52,506 bases of DNA. Origin: Streptococcus orisratti DSM 15617 (GTDB lineage: Bacteria; Bacillota; Bacilli; Lactobacillales; Streptococcaceae). The stretch spans positions 1 to 52,506 of the forward strand of contig NZ_KB904454.1 of NCBI RefSeq assembly GCF_000380105.1, in the 5' to 3' direction. The notes under the pieces are model-generated. The model saw nothing but the letters and a program-made list of their open reading frames with translations. It did no database searches and was not told the DNA's origin. How positions within the stretch are numbered: the stretch's first letter is position 1; each line of letters opens with the position of its first letter. Shown here piece by piece: positions 1 to 11,036 of this stretch. The position numbers and the translations under genes are program-made.

Positions 1-2
1 TC

Positions 3-266
3 GAAGCTTGGTTTAAAACATTCTTACTACCCACTTTAGATAGACCATCTGTTATCATTATGGACAATGCAAGGTTTCATAGGATGAGTAAGCTAAAAGA
101 GTTATGCAAGGAGCAGGGGCATAGACTTTTACCACTTCCTCCTTACTCACCTGAGTATAATCCCATTGAGAAAACATGGGCTCAAATCAAAAAACACCTC
201 AGAAAAGTATTGCCAAATTGCGATACTTTTCTTGAGGCACTTTTGTCCTGCTCTTGTTTCAATTAA
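3..266 (+). CDS. IS630-family transposase, C-terminal part (cut by window edge)
   Basis: The reading frame is open from base 3 and carries the C-terminal catalytic part of an IS630/Tc1-type DDE transposase. It shows the IIMDNARFH stretch holding the second aspartate, then PPYSPEYNPIEKTWAQIK holding the final acidic residue and the conserved NPIE-W pattern. The upstream part lies outside the window. The frame ends at TAA 264-266, which overlaps the stop codon of the convergent fic remnant. The IS end therefore lies within a few bases of this point and truncated fic. The family call is firm; which named IS it is cannot be told from the fragment. Confidence 0.85.
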   Translation, partial: EAWFKTFLLPTLDRPSVIIMDNARFHRMSKLKELCKEQGHRLLPLPPYSPEYNPIEKTWAQIKKHLRKVLPNCDTFLEALLSCSCFN

Positions 267-865
267 CTATATTTGATAAGAAATACGGTAATTGTTCGAG
301 TATTCCCTTCTCGGAAAGGATGAATTTGCCAGATACCTGAAATAAAGGATTGGATATGAGCAACGATGGCTTTTTTATCTAATCCAGCATAAGAAAAATC
401 TCTTTCTTGCTGGAAATCATAATCCAAAGTGGCGGCGATCAATGGAAAATCTGAATAAATCACCGTATCACCTTTTAAAACTGGCTCATTTTTTGTAATG
501 TTAACCGTTCGATACTCACCAACTGGAATACTGCTGTCAAAAATATCCTGAAAGAGTTCTTTGTGGATATGTAAGAGGGTAGTTGGTCGGAGGCTGAAAC
601 CATTTTGGGAGAGCATTTCAACAATTCGGAGAGAGACAATATCCGCCTCTTGCGTACTAGCGTCAGTTGACTGGTGGTATTTCGTAATTTCCTCGTACAC
701 CTGCTCATAGGTGTACTCTCCACGAGCTTGCCTATCAGCCAACTCTTCCATATAAACGGACGGAGTCAATCCATCCACTTTTTGAAGTCCAAAACCTGTT
801 TCCCAGAGTTCTTGCTTGGCTTCGTAGGAAAGATTGGGGTTATCAATGTTGTAAGTTGGTTGCAT
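263..865 (-). pseudogene. fic: Fic-domain protein, 3'-truncated by IS630
   Basis: Fic proteins transfer AMP or related groups from nucleotides to target proteins. The catalytic motif here is HPFREGNTR, a version of HxFx(D/E)GN(G/K)R, near the C-terminus of the 200-residue product. An N-terminal helical region begins with the ATG at 865, which has a strong ribosome site (CAGGAGGAG, 4 bases away). Normally the Fic core continues for two or more helices after this motif. Here the frame stops ten residues later, after FLIKYS, at the same bases where the IS630 transposase ends. The natural reading is truncation by IS insertion. The catalytic loop survives but the fold is probably incomplete, so activity is doubtful. 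An alternative is a short functional variant using an IS-supplied stop codon. Confidence 0.75.
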
Positions 866-894
866 AAACTCCTCCTGTTTGAATTTCTAGCTTT

Positions 895-903
895 ATTATA
901 CCA
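895..903 (-). promoter_or_regulatory. Extended -10 promoter of fic
   Basis: On the minus strand TGGTATAAT stands 30 bases upstream of the fic ATG, a consensus extended -10. No good -35 box is visible 17 bases upstream, because that stretch is occupied by a terminator hairpin. This is typical of extended -10 promoters. Confidence 0.55.
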
Positions 904-908
904 CAAAA

Positions 909-928
909 CCCAGCCTTTTTAGGCTGGG
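909..928 (-). terminator. Intrinsic terminator downstream of the HEPN gene
   Basis: An 8-bp perfect stem (CCCAGCCT / AGGCTGGG) with a T/A-rich loop is followed on the minus strand by TTTTGT. It lies about 95 bases after the stop of the HEPN gene and would end the valS-HEPN transcript before fic. Confidence 0.6.
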
Positions 929-1021
929 CATTTGTTTATATAGCATTTCATCAAGTACGGCTAAAATCAAGGTTTTATAAGACTGTAGTGGATAAAAACA
1001 TTGTAGAGATTATGGAGCCTT

Positions 1022-2536
1022 TTAGGATGTAAAATAATCTCTTTCTCGAAAGATTCTTTGCCTCACAAAACTCTTCAAAATATTTTGAGAAATTTCAATT
1101 ATCTCACTCCTTTTATTATATTTATCTTCAAAGATATAAAATAATCCTTCGTCCCTTAAATCAATATGATAGCGTCCATGTGCCATAGCATTTCTAACTC
1201 TTTCAATGATATAATTAGAACGCAAATCCTTATTTGTTTGTAGTGAAAGCGTATCTTTATTATTTTTATAATATTCATATAAACTTAATGGATTTTTTAG
1301 AAAAATTCCGCGTATGTCAATATCAGCCGGATTAATATGAGGTAAATCATCGTCTTCCATCCTAGAGGTAATGTTAAACATCCGTAATATATCAAAGGAA
1401 TATTTAAAACAAGGATGTCTATCTTCATCTTCTCTTAATTCTTCAATACTCTTTAGAATCTGCTCTAATCTGTTTACTCCCAATTTCTTATCTCTTAAAT
1501 AATCAATTAGCCTATCATTTAACTGAATCATATGAACTAAAAAATTTGAAAACTCCGTATCAAAGTCAATTAAAAATTTTATTTGATTAACAAAATCTGA
1601 TGGTCCACCACTAACATTTCCATTTTCCTCTAAATAAAATTTACAATATTTATCTAACTTATCTTGTCCAATCTTTGATTTTTCGTGATTAAGTTTATTA
1701 TCCCTTATAAATTTGACTATTTTTCTTGGATCTCCTGTTTGTAAAATACTAGTAAATTGATTCATTGGATGTTCTCTATCAAATCCGGAATACTTTGATG
1801 TGTAATTTTCAGAAAGAGTAACCTCATGAAAGTACAACTTTTTAGAATCCCGATCAATTTCAAACCATGAATGCTTATAAGGTAAACCTGAATAACTATA
1901 ATTTGAAAAAAATTGCTGAATAAAAAGATGTAAAATAGGTTCAAAAACAAATCCTATCTCTTTAGTAACTCCTTTATCATGATTGTATATTGAAAAATTG
2001 CTTAAAAATCCTGTTGAATCACTAGCATAAAATCCATATTGCATGTGGGCAAAAGCATTTCTTATTATTTTAAATTGATCCCAAACTCGTCTTAATTCTC
2101 CATCAAGAGAGTAAAAGAAGGAATCAAAATTACCGATACTTATTTTAAAAAGAGTATTCAAATATTTCTTATAATCCTCCAAAAAAGACCTTTCACGAAT
2201 CAAAATTTTGGGATCGTTCAATCTGTCAAAAAATGGCTGAAATGCAAATTTATCTTGCAAATAGTCATTATAAACTTTCTCATTATTAAAAATTAAAAGT
2301 GTGGCATCTAAAAATATTCTAAATCTATTAAGATCGACAATATTTAATCCATCAAAATCTCCCTTTTTTAACTTATCTATTAAATTACTTATGGAAATTT
2401 GATCGATATAAATTTCTTGATAGAAATCAATCATTCGGAAATTATTATTCAAATAATCAACGATTGAATCCTTTGACTCTAATATATTCAATGGGCTATT
2501 AAACCAAGATTTATACTTTTGATAATCTTCACTCAT
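1022..2536 (-). CDS. Tandem HEPN-motif protein, candidate RNase effector
   Basis: The 504-residue soluble protein is not recognisable as a named family. It has two copies of the HEPN catalytic pattern R-x4-H: RNAFAH (R159, H164) and RNAMAH (R448, H453). Each sits at the end of a predicted helix and is followed by an aromatic or glycine-rich turn (MQYGF and GRYHI). HEPN domains with this motif are metal-independent RNases in many toxin and abortive-infection systems, and Cas13 uses two of them. No signal peptide or membrane segment is visible. The ATG shares its A with the valS stop (TAATG), so translation is probably coupled to valS. The gene is much more AT-rich than valS, which suggests acquisition. 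A terminator follows. Function as a defence or stress RNase is an inference from the motifs and neighbourhood. Confidence 0.7.
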   Translation of the reverse strand: MSEDYQKYKSWFNSPLNILESKDSIVDYLNNNFRMIDFYQEIYIDQISISNLIDKLKKGDFDGLNIVDLNRFRIFLDATLLIFNNEKVYNDYLQDKFAFQPFFDRLNDPKILIRERSFLEDYKKYLNTLFKISIGNFDSFFYSLDGELRRVWDQFKIIRNAFAHMQYGFYASDSTGFLSNFSIYNHDKGVTKEIGFVFEPILHLFIQQFFSNYSYSGLPYKHSWFEIDRDSKKLYFHEVTLSENYTSKYSGFDREHPMNQFTSILQTGDPRKIVKFIRDNKLNHEKSKIGQDKLDKYCKFYLEENGNVSGGPSDFVNQIKFLIDFDTEFSNFLVHMIQLNDRLIDYLRDKKLGVNRLEQILKSIEELREDEDRHPCFKYSFDILRMFNITSRMEDDDLPHINPADIDIRGIFLKNPLSLYEYYKNNKDTLSLQTNKDLRSNYIIERVRNAMAHGRYHIDLRDEGLFYIFEDKYNKRSEIIEISQNILKSFVRQRIFRERDYFTS

Positions 2537-5187
2537 TACCCCACCAACTTCTTCATCTCTTCAATCCGTCCTACTGTCGCATCATACTTAGCTTGGTAAT
2601 CGGCTTGTTTTTCTTTTTCTTTTTCAACAACTTCTGGTTTGGCGTTGGCGATGAAGCGTTCGTTGCTGAGTTTTTTGCCGACCATGTCTAGTTCTTTTTG
2701 CCATTTGGCGAGTTCTTTGTCCAGACGAGCCAACTCTTCTTCGATGTTGAGGAGGTCGGCGAGTGGCAAGAAGATTTCAGCACCGGTGATAACAGCTGAC
2801 ATGGCTAGTTCTGGTGCAGCAATGCTTGAGCTGATTTCCAGATGCTCTGGATTTGTAAAGCGTCGGATGTAGTTTTCGTTAGCTTTGAAGAAGGTTTCAA
2901 GCTCGCTATCTGCCGTCTTAATCAAAATGGTAATCGGCTTAGAAGGGGCAACATTCACTTCTGCTCTGCTATTTCGCACCGAACGAATCAGATCCTTAAG
3001 GCTTTCCACTCCCTTGTGGGCTTCCACATTGTCAAAGGCTGGGTTGACAACAGGGTAGGCGGCCACCACGATAGAGCCCTCTGCATACTGGGCGAAGATC
3101 TCTTCCGTCACAAACGGCATGATTGGGTGGAGGAGGCGAAGGATTTGGTCCAGCGTGTAGAGAAGGACAGAGCGGGTCATAACTTTCTCAGCCTCGTTGT
3201 CGCTGTAAAGCACTTCCTTGGTCAGCTCGACATACCAGTTGGCAAACTCTTCCCAGATGAAGTTATAAAGGATGTGACCTGCCACACCAAACTCGAACTT
3301 GTCAAAGTTTTCAGTGACTTTAGCAATGGTTTCGTTGAGGTTGTGAAGAATCCAGCGGTCCGTCACGTTACCAGCCGTACCAGCAGCAACTTTTTCAACA
3401 TTTGCACTTGCTTGGTCAAGTGTAAGGCCTTCATTGTTCATCAAAATGTAACGAGAAATGTTCCAGATTTTGTTAATGAAGTTCCAAGCAGCATCCATTT
3501 TTTCATAAGAGAAACGAACGTCTTGACCTGGTGCAGAACCGTTTGATAAGAACCAACGCAGGCTGTCTGTACCATATTTTTCGATAACATCCATTGGGTC
3601 AATGCCATTGCCGAGGGATTTGGACATTTTACGTCCTTGTTCGTCACGAATCAAACCGTGGATGAGGGCATTCTTAAATGGGCTCCTACCTGTAAATTCG
3701 ATCCCTTGGAAAATCATACGGGATACCCAGAATGGGATAATATCATATCCAGTTACCAACGTAGAGGTTGGATAATAACGTTTGAAGTCTTCTGCTTCTG
3801 TGTCAGGCCAACCCATTGTTGAAAATGGCCAAAGGGCAGAGCTGAACCATGTATCAAGGACATCTTCATCCTGTTTCCAGCCATCGCCTTCTGGAGCTTC
3901 TTCACCGACGTACATGTCACCTTCAGCATTGTACCAAGCAGGAATTTGGTGACCCCACCAGAGTTGACGAGAGATAACCCAGTCATGAACATTTTCCATC
4001 CATTGGAGGAAAGTATCGTTGAAACGTGGTGGATAGAACTCTACCTTGTCATCAGTGCCTTGGTTGGCAATAGCATTTTTGGCTAACTCATCCATCTTAA
4101 CGAACCACTGGGTGGACAGCCGAGGTTCAACCATAACACCTGTACGTTCTGAGTGACCGACTGAATGGGTCATTTTTTCAATATTGACAAGAGCACCGAT
4201 TTCCTCTAATTTAGCAACCGTTGCCTTGCGGGCCTCAAAACGATCCATACCAGCAAATTCGCCAGCCAGTTCATTCATGGTGCCATCATCATTCATGACA
4301 TTAACTTGAGGCAGATTGTGGCGTTGACCAACTAAGAAATCGTTAGGGTCATGGGCAGGTGTGATTTTAACAACCCCTGTTCCAAATTCTGGGTCAGCGT
4401 GTTCATCACCAACGATTGGGATTGGTTTGTTGACGATTGGCAGGATAACATTCTTACCAATCAAATCTTTGTAGCGATCATCATTTGGATTGACAGCGAC
4501 AGCCGTATCCCCAAACATGGTCTCTGGACGCGTGGTCGCAACTTCGAGGGCACGCGAGCCATCTTCCAGCATGTAGTTCATGTGGTAGAAAGCACCTTCG
4601 ACATCTTTGTGGATAACTTCGATATCAGAAAGGGCTGTACGAGCTTTTGGATCCCAGTTGATGATAAATTCTCCGCGGTAAATCCAGCCCTTTTTATAGA
4701 GTTCTACGAAAACCTTACGGACCGCTTTTGACAAGCCTTCATCAAGGGTAAAACGTTCCCGCGAATAATCAACAGAAATCCCCATCTTGCCCCATTGTTC
4801 CTTGATGGTCGTAGCATATTCATCTTTCCATTCCCAAACTTTATCAAGGAATTTTTCACGACCAAGGTCGTAACGTGAGATACCATCTTCAGCAAGACGT
4901 GCTTCAACTTTTGCCTGTGTTGCAATCCCTGCGTGGTCCATACCTGGAAGCCATAAAGTATCAAAACCTTGCATACGTTTTTGACGGATAATAATATCTT
5001 GCAAAGTAGTATCCCAAGCGTGACCAAGGTGAAGTTTACCAGTTACGTTTGGTGGTGGAATAACGATAGAATACGGATGAGCTTTCTTATCGCCAGAAGG
5101 CTTGAAAACATCCTCATCTAACCATTTTTGATAACGCCCAGCTTCAACCTCGGCTGGATTGTATTTTGGTGATAATTCTTTTGACAT
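2536..5187 (-). CDS. valS: Valyl-tRNA synthetase
   Basis: This class I aminoacyl-tRNA synthetase charges tRNA-Val in the cytoplasm. The 883-residue length is normal. The HIGH-type motif is in [16 protein letters not shown] near residue 45, and the KMSKS motif is in [14 protein letters not shown] in the middle third. The editing domain lies between them, and the anticodon-binding domain and C-terminal coiled-coil arm follow ([16 protein letters not shown] region). The start is ATG 5187 with AGAAAGGAC upstream. Only 12 bases separate it from the stop of the upstream helicase gene, so there is no room for a T-box leader or a promoter of its own. Expression probably depends on readthrough from the defence genes or on a promoter inside the helicase gene. 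Many Firmicute valS genes have a T-box leader, so this context is unusual. Confidence 0.97.
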   Translation of the reverse strand: MSKELSPKYNPAEVEAGRYQKWLDEDVFKPSGDKKAHPYSIVIPPPNVTGKLHLGHAWDTTLQDIIIRQKRMQGFDTLWLPGMDHAGIATQAKVEARLAEDGISRYDLGREKFLDKVWEWKDEYATTIKEQWGKMGISVDYSRERFTLDEGLSKAVRKVFVELYKKGWIYRGEFIINWDPKARTALSDIEVIHKDVEGAFYHMNYMLEDGSRALEVATTRPETMFGDTAVAVNPNDDRYKDLIGKNVILPIVNKPIPIVGDEHADPEFGTGVVKITPAHDPNDFLVGQRHNLPQVNVMNDDGTMNELAGEFAGMDRFEARKATVAKLEEIGALVNIEKMTHSVGHSERTGVMVEPRLSTQWFVKMDELAKNAIANQGTDDKVEFYPPRFNDTFLQWMENVHDWVISRQLWWGHQIPAWYNAEGDMYVGEEAPEGDGWKQDEDVLDTWFSSALWPFSTMGWPDTEAEDFKRYYPTSTLVTGYDIIPFWVSRMIFQGIEFTGRSPFKNALIHGLIRDEQGRKMSKSLGNGIDPMDVIEKYGTDSLRWFLSNGSAPGQDVRFSYEKMDAAWNFINKIWNISRYILMNNEGLTLDQASANVEKVAAGTAGNVTDRWILHNLNETIAKVTENFDKFEFGVAGHILYNFIWEEFANWYVELTKEVLYSDNEAEKVMTRSVLLYTLDQILRLLHPIMPFVTEEIFAQYAEGSIVVAAYPVVNPAFDNVEAHKGVESLKDLIRSVRNSRAEVNVAPSKPITILIKTADSELETFFKANENYIRRFTNPEHLEISSSIAAPELAMSAVITGAEIFLPLADLLNIEEELARLDKELAKWQKELDMVGKKLSNERFIANAKPEVVEKEKEKQADYQAKYDATVGRIEEMKKLVG

Positions 5188-5199
5188 ATTTTGTCCTTT

Positions 5200-8100
5200 C
5201 TAATTGTTAAAATCAGTAGTTTTATAATCGTCTAAAATAGCAATAACATCAGTGATAATTGGACTATTTAAATGTTTATAAAGAGCTTTATCTCCAATGA
5301 TATAAAACTCTTCTTTAGCTCGAGTTGCTGCAACGTTTAAGATACTCGGTTCTGAAACAGCCCATCGCGCTGCACCCTTACTTCTACTATCTGCGCCAAG
5401 TACAAAATAGACTATCTTATTCTCCTTTCCTTGGAAAGTATGAACTGTACCTACATTGATAACCTTCTTATTTTCTCGTTGTGTAAAGTCAATTTTATCT
5501 AATTCTTTTATTAATCTAGACGCCACATTTTTAAAAGGAGTAATGACATAAATGTCATCAAATTCTTCTCTCCTCTTCTGCAATTCTTCTTTTAAGAACT
5601 CGGCTTGCTCGCTCACAAACTTATCCTTAGCTACTCCACTAATATCAAACCATTTCCCTTTCCCTTGTACTTCTTCTTTCTTCTTTCCTTGTACCATTAA
5701 ATTATCATAAGATATTTTATTGGAAATACTAAACATCGGTTCGCTAGAACGACGGTGCACCCAGAGAGGGATACCTATCCATGTACCATCTTGTTTCTTA
5801 AAACCGTATTTACTTGCTGAATCCATCAGTGACTGCGTTGATGACGACAGATATCTTTCCTCTACTTTATAGCGTTGGGCTAGAAATCCTAAAATATTTT
5901 TATCTAGAGTCATTACTGGTTGTATTTGTGAAGGATCTCCTACAGCCATAACCCTTCTACTTCTAAAGATTGCTCCTATACTCGCTTGGGGCAGAGCTTG
6001 ACCTGCTTCATCAATAAACAAGTTACCTATACTATTTTCTGGTAAATATTGAAACATTGTACTAAAACTAGCAAATGTTGTGCTAATAACAGGAATTGCA
6101 AAGTTAACCCAATTCCACGCAGCCTTAAACAACTCATTAGAATTGTTCCGGATCAAATAGGTTTTGGGAGCTTCCCAAATCCACAATGCCTTTTCAAAAT
6201 GCTTTTTATTATCATATAAAAACTGCTTTCTGACTGCTAGCGCTTTTATAAAAAGCTGACTCTGATCTTTTCGATATTCCTCACCAAACCAAAAATTTGA
6301 AACTTGGAGTTCTTCATATGAAAGCGAAAAATCCAACTTAACATTTGAATACACTGAAAGTTCAGATTGAAGTTTTGAAATCTGAGTTTGATAACTCCTA
6401 AACTCATGTTCTTTGTCGGACTTCCATTTCTCATAATCCTCTTGTGCTTGATACAGATGATTCATCTGAAAACTATATTTCCTAATTTCACCTTCAAGCT
6501 TACTACAGTGTCTCTTTTCAAGATTTAACTTCTTAGAAATCTCTTTTAAATTTGAACTTGCTTCGTCTAATGTTTTAAAATAACTTTGTAGCTTTGACGG
6601 AGCAAAGAATCTTTTTAGCCAAAAGAACCTTGGAACATGTAATTTTATTATCTCAAAATCTTGTTGTGCTAACTGTTTTCTATCATCGGTAACAGAAACA
6701 AGATTCTGATAATCAAGCAATTCAGATTCTGTTCTCTTTTTGGTATCATCCAATTGAGTGAGTTCACTTTGAATTTTAGACATCTCCATACATTTTTGGA
6801 TATTAGTATTTTCAAACTCTGCCTTCATTATTGAAAACACTTTTTCAAGCTTTGAGTGCAAATCAAACTTATCTGCAATTCTCTGCATTTTCTGTCGCTT
6901 CTCAATTAATTCTTGATACTGAGCTTGAAACTCTACATATACAGATGGATTGGGTTGAAACTTCTCTGAGCATAACTCATTTTTCACTGCCTGTAAAGTT
7001 TGTTGCAAGCGATACCTATTTTGACTGTTTCCCCCTTCAATTGAAAATAAGCCCCAGTATTTTTTACAAGTAATCTCAGATTTCTCCTCTGGATGTAATT
7101 CATTACTAATTTCAGTAAAATAGTCTATATTATTTAGCTCTGTCAACCAATCCAACTCCTGATAGATTGACTTACTTTGTGGCAACTCATTGACAATATT
7201 TTTTACAGCTCCATTATTCGAACTTGCCACTACAATTCCTTTATTTGCAATTTCAGTGGGCAAATCTGCCATAAGATAAGGATGATCGTGATACACTAGA
7301 TTTCCTTTTAGCACCGGATTTGCCAAATCACATATTAGCTTGGCCTGCTCTGTTACTAAATCAGCAAAAATATCTCTCAAAAGAGTCGTTTTTCCAGTGC
7401 CGGGAGGGCCATTGACACTTCTTATATTCTCACCATCATTAGAAGCTATATTTACAGCTACTTGTTGCATCATAGAAAGTGCATACTTTGGATTACTTGG
7501 AAACCGCCCTAACGGATAGTTTTTAGGCTTTAGAATCGACTTCAAAATGCTTGGGTGAAAATTTGAGGACGAACTATTGCTGTCTAAATTAATTACTTCT
7601 GAAAGAAAACCTGATAAATATTGCTTCACATTTTTAGTTGCATGTGATTTCGCATATTCCAGATCACTGATAAAAAATGAATGTAAATTTGTATCATCAT
7701 CTAAATCTTCAATAAATCGATACATACAATTCTTGGGTGAAATAGAATATTCTTCGAGAAGTTTCATAAAAACTTCGTTAAAATCGCTAGCAGAAAATGC
7801 CTGATTCATACGTTCTCTAAAATCATTTTCAATCTTAAAAAAATTATCAGGCAGACTCTGTCGCTGATGAATATATCCACTCATGGTCAAGAAAAGTTTA
7901 TCGGCCAAAAAATTCAAATCCTTATCAAAGTATAAGGCAAAGGTAAATTTTTCAGAGGTCGTTAATTCTTCCTCAGTAGCTTTTAATCCATATTTTATCC
8001 TTAGTTTTTCAATAATTTCTTGAAAAGGAAAAATTCCGCAATAGATGGCAATCCCAGAGTTAGCCTTTTGTTTTTGTCGATTTAAGAACTCCCTTAATAT

Positions 8101-8220
8101 TTTTTTATAATTATTTCCTTCAAAATTTGTATAGCCACCGTTTTTTCTATCAATGTTACCTTCAGATAATTGTTCTACTTTTATCCATGCATCTAGAATT
8201 TTATTGTTATTTATCATCAT
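5200..8220 (-). CDS. UPF1/DNA2-like superfamily 1 helicase (AAA_11/AAA_12 type)
   Basis: The 1006-residue protein has a complete SF1B motif set: Walker A GPPGTGKTT (about 271-279), motif Ia ASSNNGAVKN, Walker B IDEAG (about 736-740), motif III AVGDPSQIQPV, motif V GTVHTFQGKE (about 925-933) and motif VI NVAATRAKE (about 963-971). Roughly residues 430-650, between the two helicase halves, are strongly charged and look like a long coiled coil. About 250 N-terminal residues match no domain I can name. No nuclease motif is evident. Proteins of this type are common in defence islands and in RNA- or DNA-unwinding roles. It is preceded by a 188-base gap with no convincing promoter and followed 12 bases later by valS. 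The start is ATG 8220, with a second in-frame ATG as the next codon. Confidence 0.85.
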   Translation of the reverse strand: MMINNNKILDAWIKVEQLSEGNIDRKNGGYTNFEGNNYKKILREFLNRQKQKANSGIAIYCGIFPFQEIIEKLRIKYGLKATEEELTTSEKFTFALYFDKDLNFLADKLFLTMSGYIHQRQSLPDNFFKIENDFRERMNQAFSASDFNEVFMKLLEEYSISPKNCMYRFIEDLDDDTNLHSFFISDLEYAKSHATKNVKQYLSGFLSEVINLDSNSSSSNFHPSILKSILKPKNYPLGRFPSNPKYALSMMQQVAVNIASNDGENIRSVNGPPGTGKTTLLRDIFADLVTEQAKLICDLANPVLKGNLVYHDHPYLMADLPTEIANKGIVVASSNNGAVKNIVNELPQSKSIYQELDWLTELNNIDYFTEISNELHPEEKSEITCKKYWGLFSIEGGNSQNRYRLQQTLQAVKNELCSEKFQPNPSVYVEFQAQYQELIEKRQKMQRIADKFDLHSKLEKVFSIMKAEFENTNIQKCMEMSKIQSELTQLDDTKKRTESELLDYQNLVSVTDDRKQLAQQDFEIIKLHVPRFFWLKRFFAPSKLQSYFKTLDEASSNLKEISKKLNLEKRHCSKLEGEIRKYSFQMNHLYQAQEDYEKWKSDKEHEFRSYQTQISKLQSELSVYSNVKLDFSLSYEELQVSNFWFGEEYRKDQSQLFIKALAVRKQFLYDNKKHFEKALWIWEAPKTYLIRNNSNELFKAAWNWVNFAIPVISTTFASFSTMFQYLPENSIGNLFIDEAGQALPQASIGAIFRSRRVMAVGDPSQIQPVMTLDKNILGFLAQRYKVEERYLSSSTQSLMDSASKYGFKKQDGTWIGIPLWVHRRSSEPMFSISNKISYDNLMVQGKKKEEVQGKGKWFDISGVAKDKFVSEQAEFLKEELQKRREEFDDIYVITPFKNVASRLIKELDKIDFTQRENKKVINVGTVHTFQGKENKIVYFVLGADSRSKGAARWAVSEPSILNVAATRAKEEFYIIGDKALYKHLNSPIITDVIAILDDYKTTDFNN

Positions 8221-8408
8221 TTATCCTTTAAGCAAAAACTAGCATATATTCGTTTTATATCTATTGTTCGGCAAGAGCCCCTAGATTACACTACTAGCAC
8301 CAATCCGTTAGATACCCTTTGCGAAGCCTAATAATCAAAGTGTAATCAACTCTCATAACAAAGACTTAGTTTCAACTAAAGTACATTTTAATGAAAGCTG
8401 TTTTAACA

Positions 8409-9401
8409 TTAGATTTCTTCCTTATAATAATTTGCATCCCCAACATAACTCATGATACTTTCAAAACTATTTTTATCACTATTTATGGCGTAATCAATAA
8501 TCTGATAACCGGGATTAAAATTTACATGTTCTGTAAAAAAAGTACATTCAAGAAATGGTGAGCATTTTACAAATTCCGAGAGATTTATAATCATAGCATT
8601 GAAGTGTTGTTGAAAGTAATCCTCATATGATGAATGGTCCCTATTGGGAATACTACCGTTTTTAAATTTTATATTATACTGTGGTTTAAAATAATTGATT
8701 AACTTAGCTTCAATAATATTTATTTGTGACCTTGAAGAAGGGAAGGTATTCATTTCTTTCTGTATTAGTTCTGAATAATAGGCCAACCTCTCCTTATCTT
8801 GACTAATCTTAACCACCTCTGAAAAAGAAAGGCTATCTTGAAAGAGATCGTCACCTAATGTAGTAACTATTTTTTTCTCTTTAACGCTAAATGTTAAAAT
8901 TCTAATTTCATATTCTAAGATTCCTTGATCAACATCTGACATGATTTTTTGAAGAGTCTTGTGGCTTATTAATCTATCATTTGCTGTACGACTATGCTTT
9001 TTCCCTTGAGCTTGGCCAATATAGAGAACTTCAAAACCAGGACAAAATTTTTCATAATTTAACATGGTATCAATTGCTGAATATTGGAGCTTCCCATTCA
9101 ACGTCAAAAACCTTTCATCTCTAGATACCTCTATTTTTTCTATCTTTACTGGTTCACCCTTGTTATCAACGATTGTTACCGGTATGCTAATTTTTACATT
9201 ATCATCAGAAATCAATTTTAAATAAAGTTTTCCTTTTTTTGATAAAGATTTCCTAGGATAACCATTAAAAAACCATCTTGGAATACCCAAAACAAAATAA
9301 AGATTAGATTTAAAATTCGAATTGAAACTTTTATCAACTTCATTGGGCTTTAGCAGTTCAAAATAATTCACATTAATTTCAGAATATGAATTCAAAAACA
9401 T
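8409..9401 (-). CDS. Divergent GIY-YIG-like nuclease domain protein
   Basis: The 330-residue protein is not assignable to a named family, but its middle resembles a GIY-YIG nuclease. It has VLYIGQAQG (YIG at 127-129), an arginine-bearing helix RTANDRLISH (R138/R143, H147), then IEAKLINYFKPQYNIKFK, where E231 and N243 occupy the usual positions of the metal-binding glutamate and the C-terminal asparagine. The first GIY element is degenerate (GFEV) and unusually close to YIG, so the assignment is moderate. About 115 N-terminal residues are probably a separate beta-rich domain. It lies 18 bases after the specificity gene and 188 bases before the helicase gene. Context suggests an accessory nuclease of the restriction or helicase module. 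Low GC agrees with horizontal origin. Confidence 0.55.
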   Translation of the reverse strand: MFLNSYSEINVNYFELLKPNEVDKSFNSNFKSNLYFVLGIPRWFFNGYPRKSLSKKGKLYLKLISDDNVKISIPVTIVDNKGEPVKIEKIEVSRDERFLTLNGKLQYSAIDTMLNYEKFCPGFEVLYIGQAQGKKHSRTANDRLISHKTLQKIMSDVDQGILEYEIRILTFSVKEKKIVTTLGDDLFQDSLSFSEVVKISQDKERLAYYSELIQKEMNTFPSSRSQINIIEAKLINYFKPQYNIKFKNGSIPNRDHSSYEDYFQQHFNAMIINLSEFVKCSPFLECTFFTEHVNFNPGYQIIDYAINSDKNSFESIMSYVGDANYYKEEI

Positions 9402-9419
9402 GATTTTACTTTCTAACGA

Positions 9420-11028
<1,609 letters not shown>

Positions 11029-11036
<8 letters not shown>

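Noticed and set aside
2842..3546. 234-codon plus-strand frame inside valS
   Set aside because: It is antisense to a conserved housekeeping gene, has no ribosome site and no family features; a shadow of valS codon use.
8221..8408. A T-box or other leader before the helicase-valS genes
   Set aside because: The gap lacks the GGTGGNACCGCG core and any terminator; only a weak palindrome near 8363-8381 was found.
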